6,004 bases of DNA from Cupriavidus sp. Lineage in GTDB: Bacteria > Pseudomonadota > Gammaproteobacteria > Burkholderiales > Burkholderiaceae. The notes under the pieces were generated by a model that was given only the letters and a program-made list of their open reading frames with translations, did no database searches and was not told the origin of the DNA. Numbering within the stretch: the stretch's first letter is position 1; each line of letters opens with the position of its first letter. Positions 5,987 through 6,004 of this stretch are shown in pieces. The position numbers and the translations under genes were made by a program. The stretch is from contig JABFVP010000236.1 in assembly GCA_013362725.1 (NCBI GenBank), positions 1 to 6,004 on the forward strand, in the 5' to 3' direction.

Positions 5987-6004
5987 ACCCGGATTCGAAT
6001 GCAT

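Noticed and set aside
5989..6004. tRNA T-arm-like GGATTCGAAT at the right end
   Set aside because: The bases around it cannot form the T-stem or acceptor stem on either strand; TTCGAA is simply a short palindrome.

Overview
The window is a high-GC (about two thirds G+C by eye) bacterial segment holding one minus-strand operon for an ABC-type urea importer, in the order urtA-urtB-urtC-urtD-urtE. Transcription runs from high to low coordinates. urtA to urtD are complete; urtE is cut by the left edge of the window. GC content, strong G/C third-position bias, gene order and protein style fit a Burkholderiaceae betaproteobacterium such as Cupriavidus or Ralstonia; the genus is an inference.

From right to left: 5667-6004 is the upstream control region. 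It holds a textbook sigma-54 (RpoN) promoter at 5722-5737 and, about 104 and 130 bases upstream of the expected transcription start, two 17-bp inverted repeats of the NtrC-binding type. This points to induction under nitrogen limitation. urtA (4410-5666) encodes the periplasmic substrate-binding protein, with a twin-arginine-like signal peptide. A 193-bp gap (4217-4409) follows, containing two 46-bp repeat units facing each other (40 of 46 bases matching), a REP/BIME-type element. urtB (2564-4216), urtC (1365-2567), urtD (520-1368) and urtE (1-517) then follow with 4-bp ATGA overlaps or a 2-bp gap, so they are probably translationally coupled.

Together UrtA would capture urea in the periplasm, UrtB and UrtC would form the inner-membrane channel, and UrtD and UrtE would be the two cytoplasmic ATPases. 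Imported urea would feed urease or urea amidolyase, neither of which is in the window. The gene content is a known system. The points that merit a second look are regulatory: the sigma-54/NtrC architecture, the BIME placed exactly between the binding-protein gene and the membrane and ATPase genes, the missing Shine-Dalgarno of urtB, and a conserved arginine replaced in UrtE. I found no evidence of a previously undescribed system.
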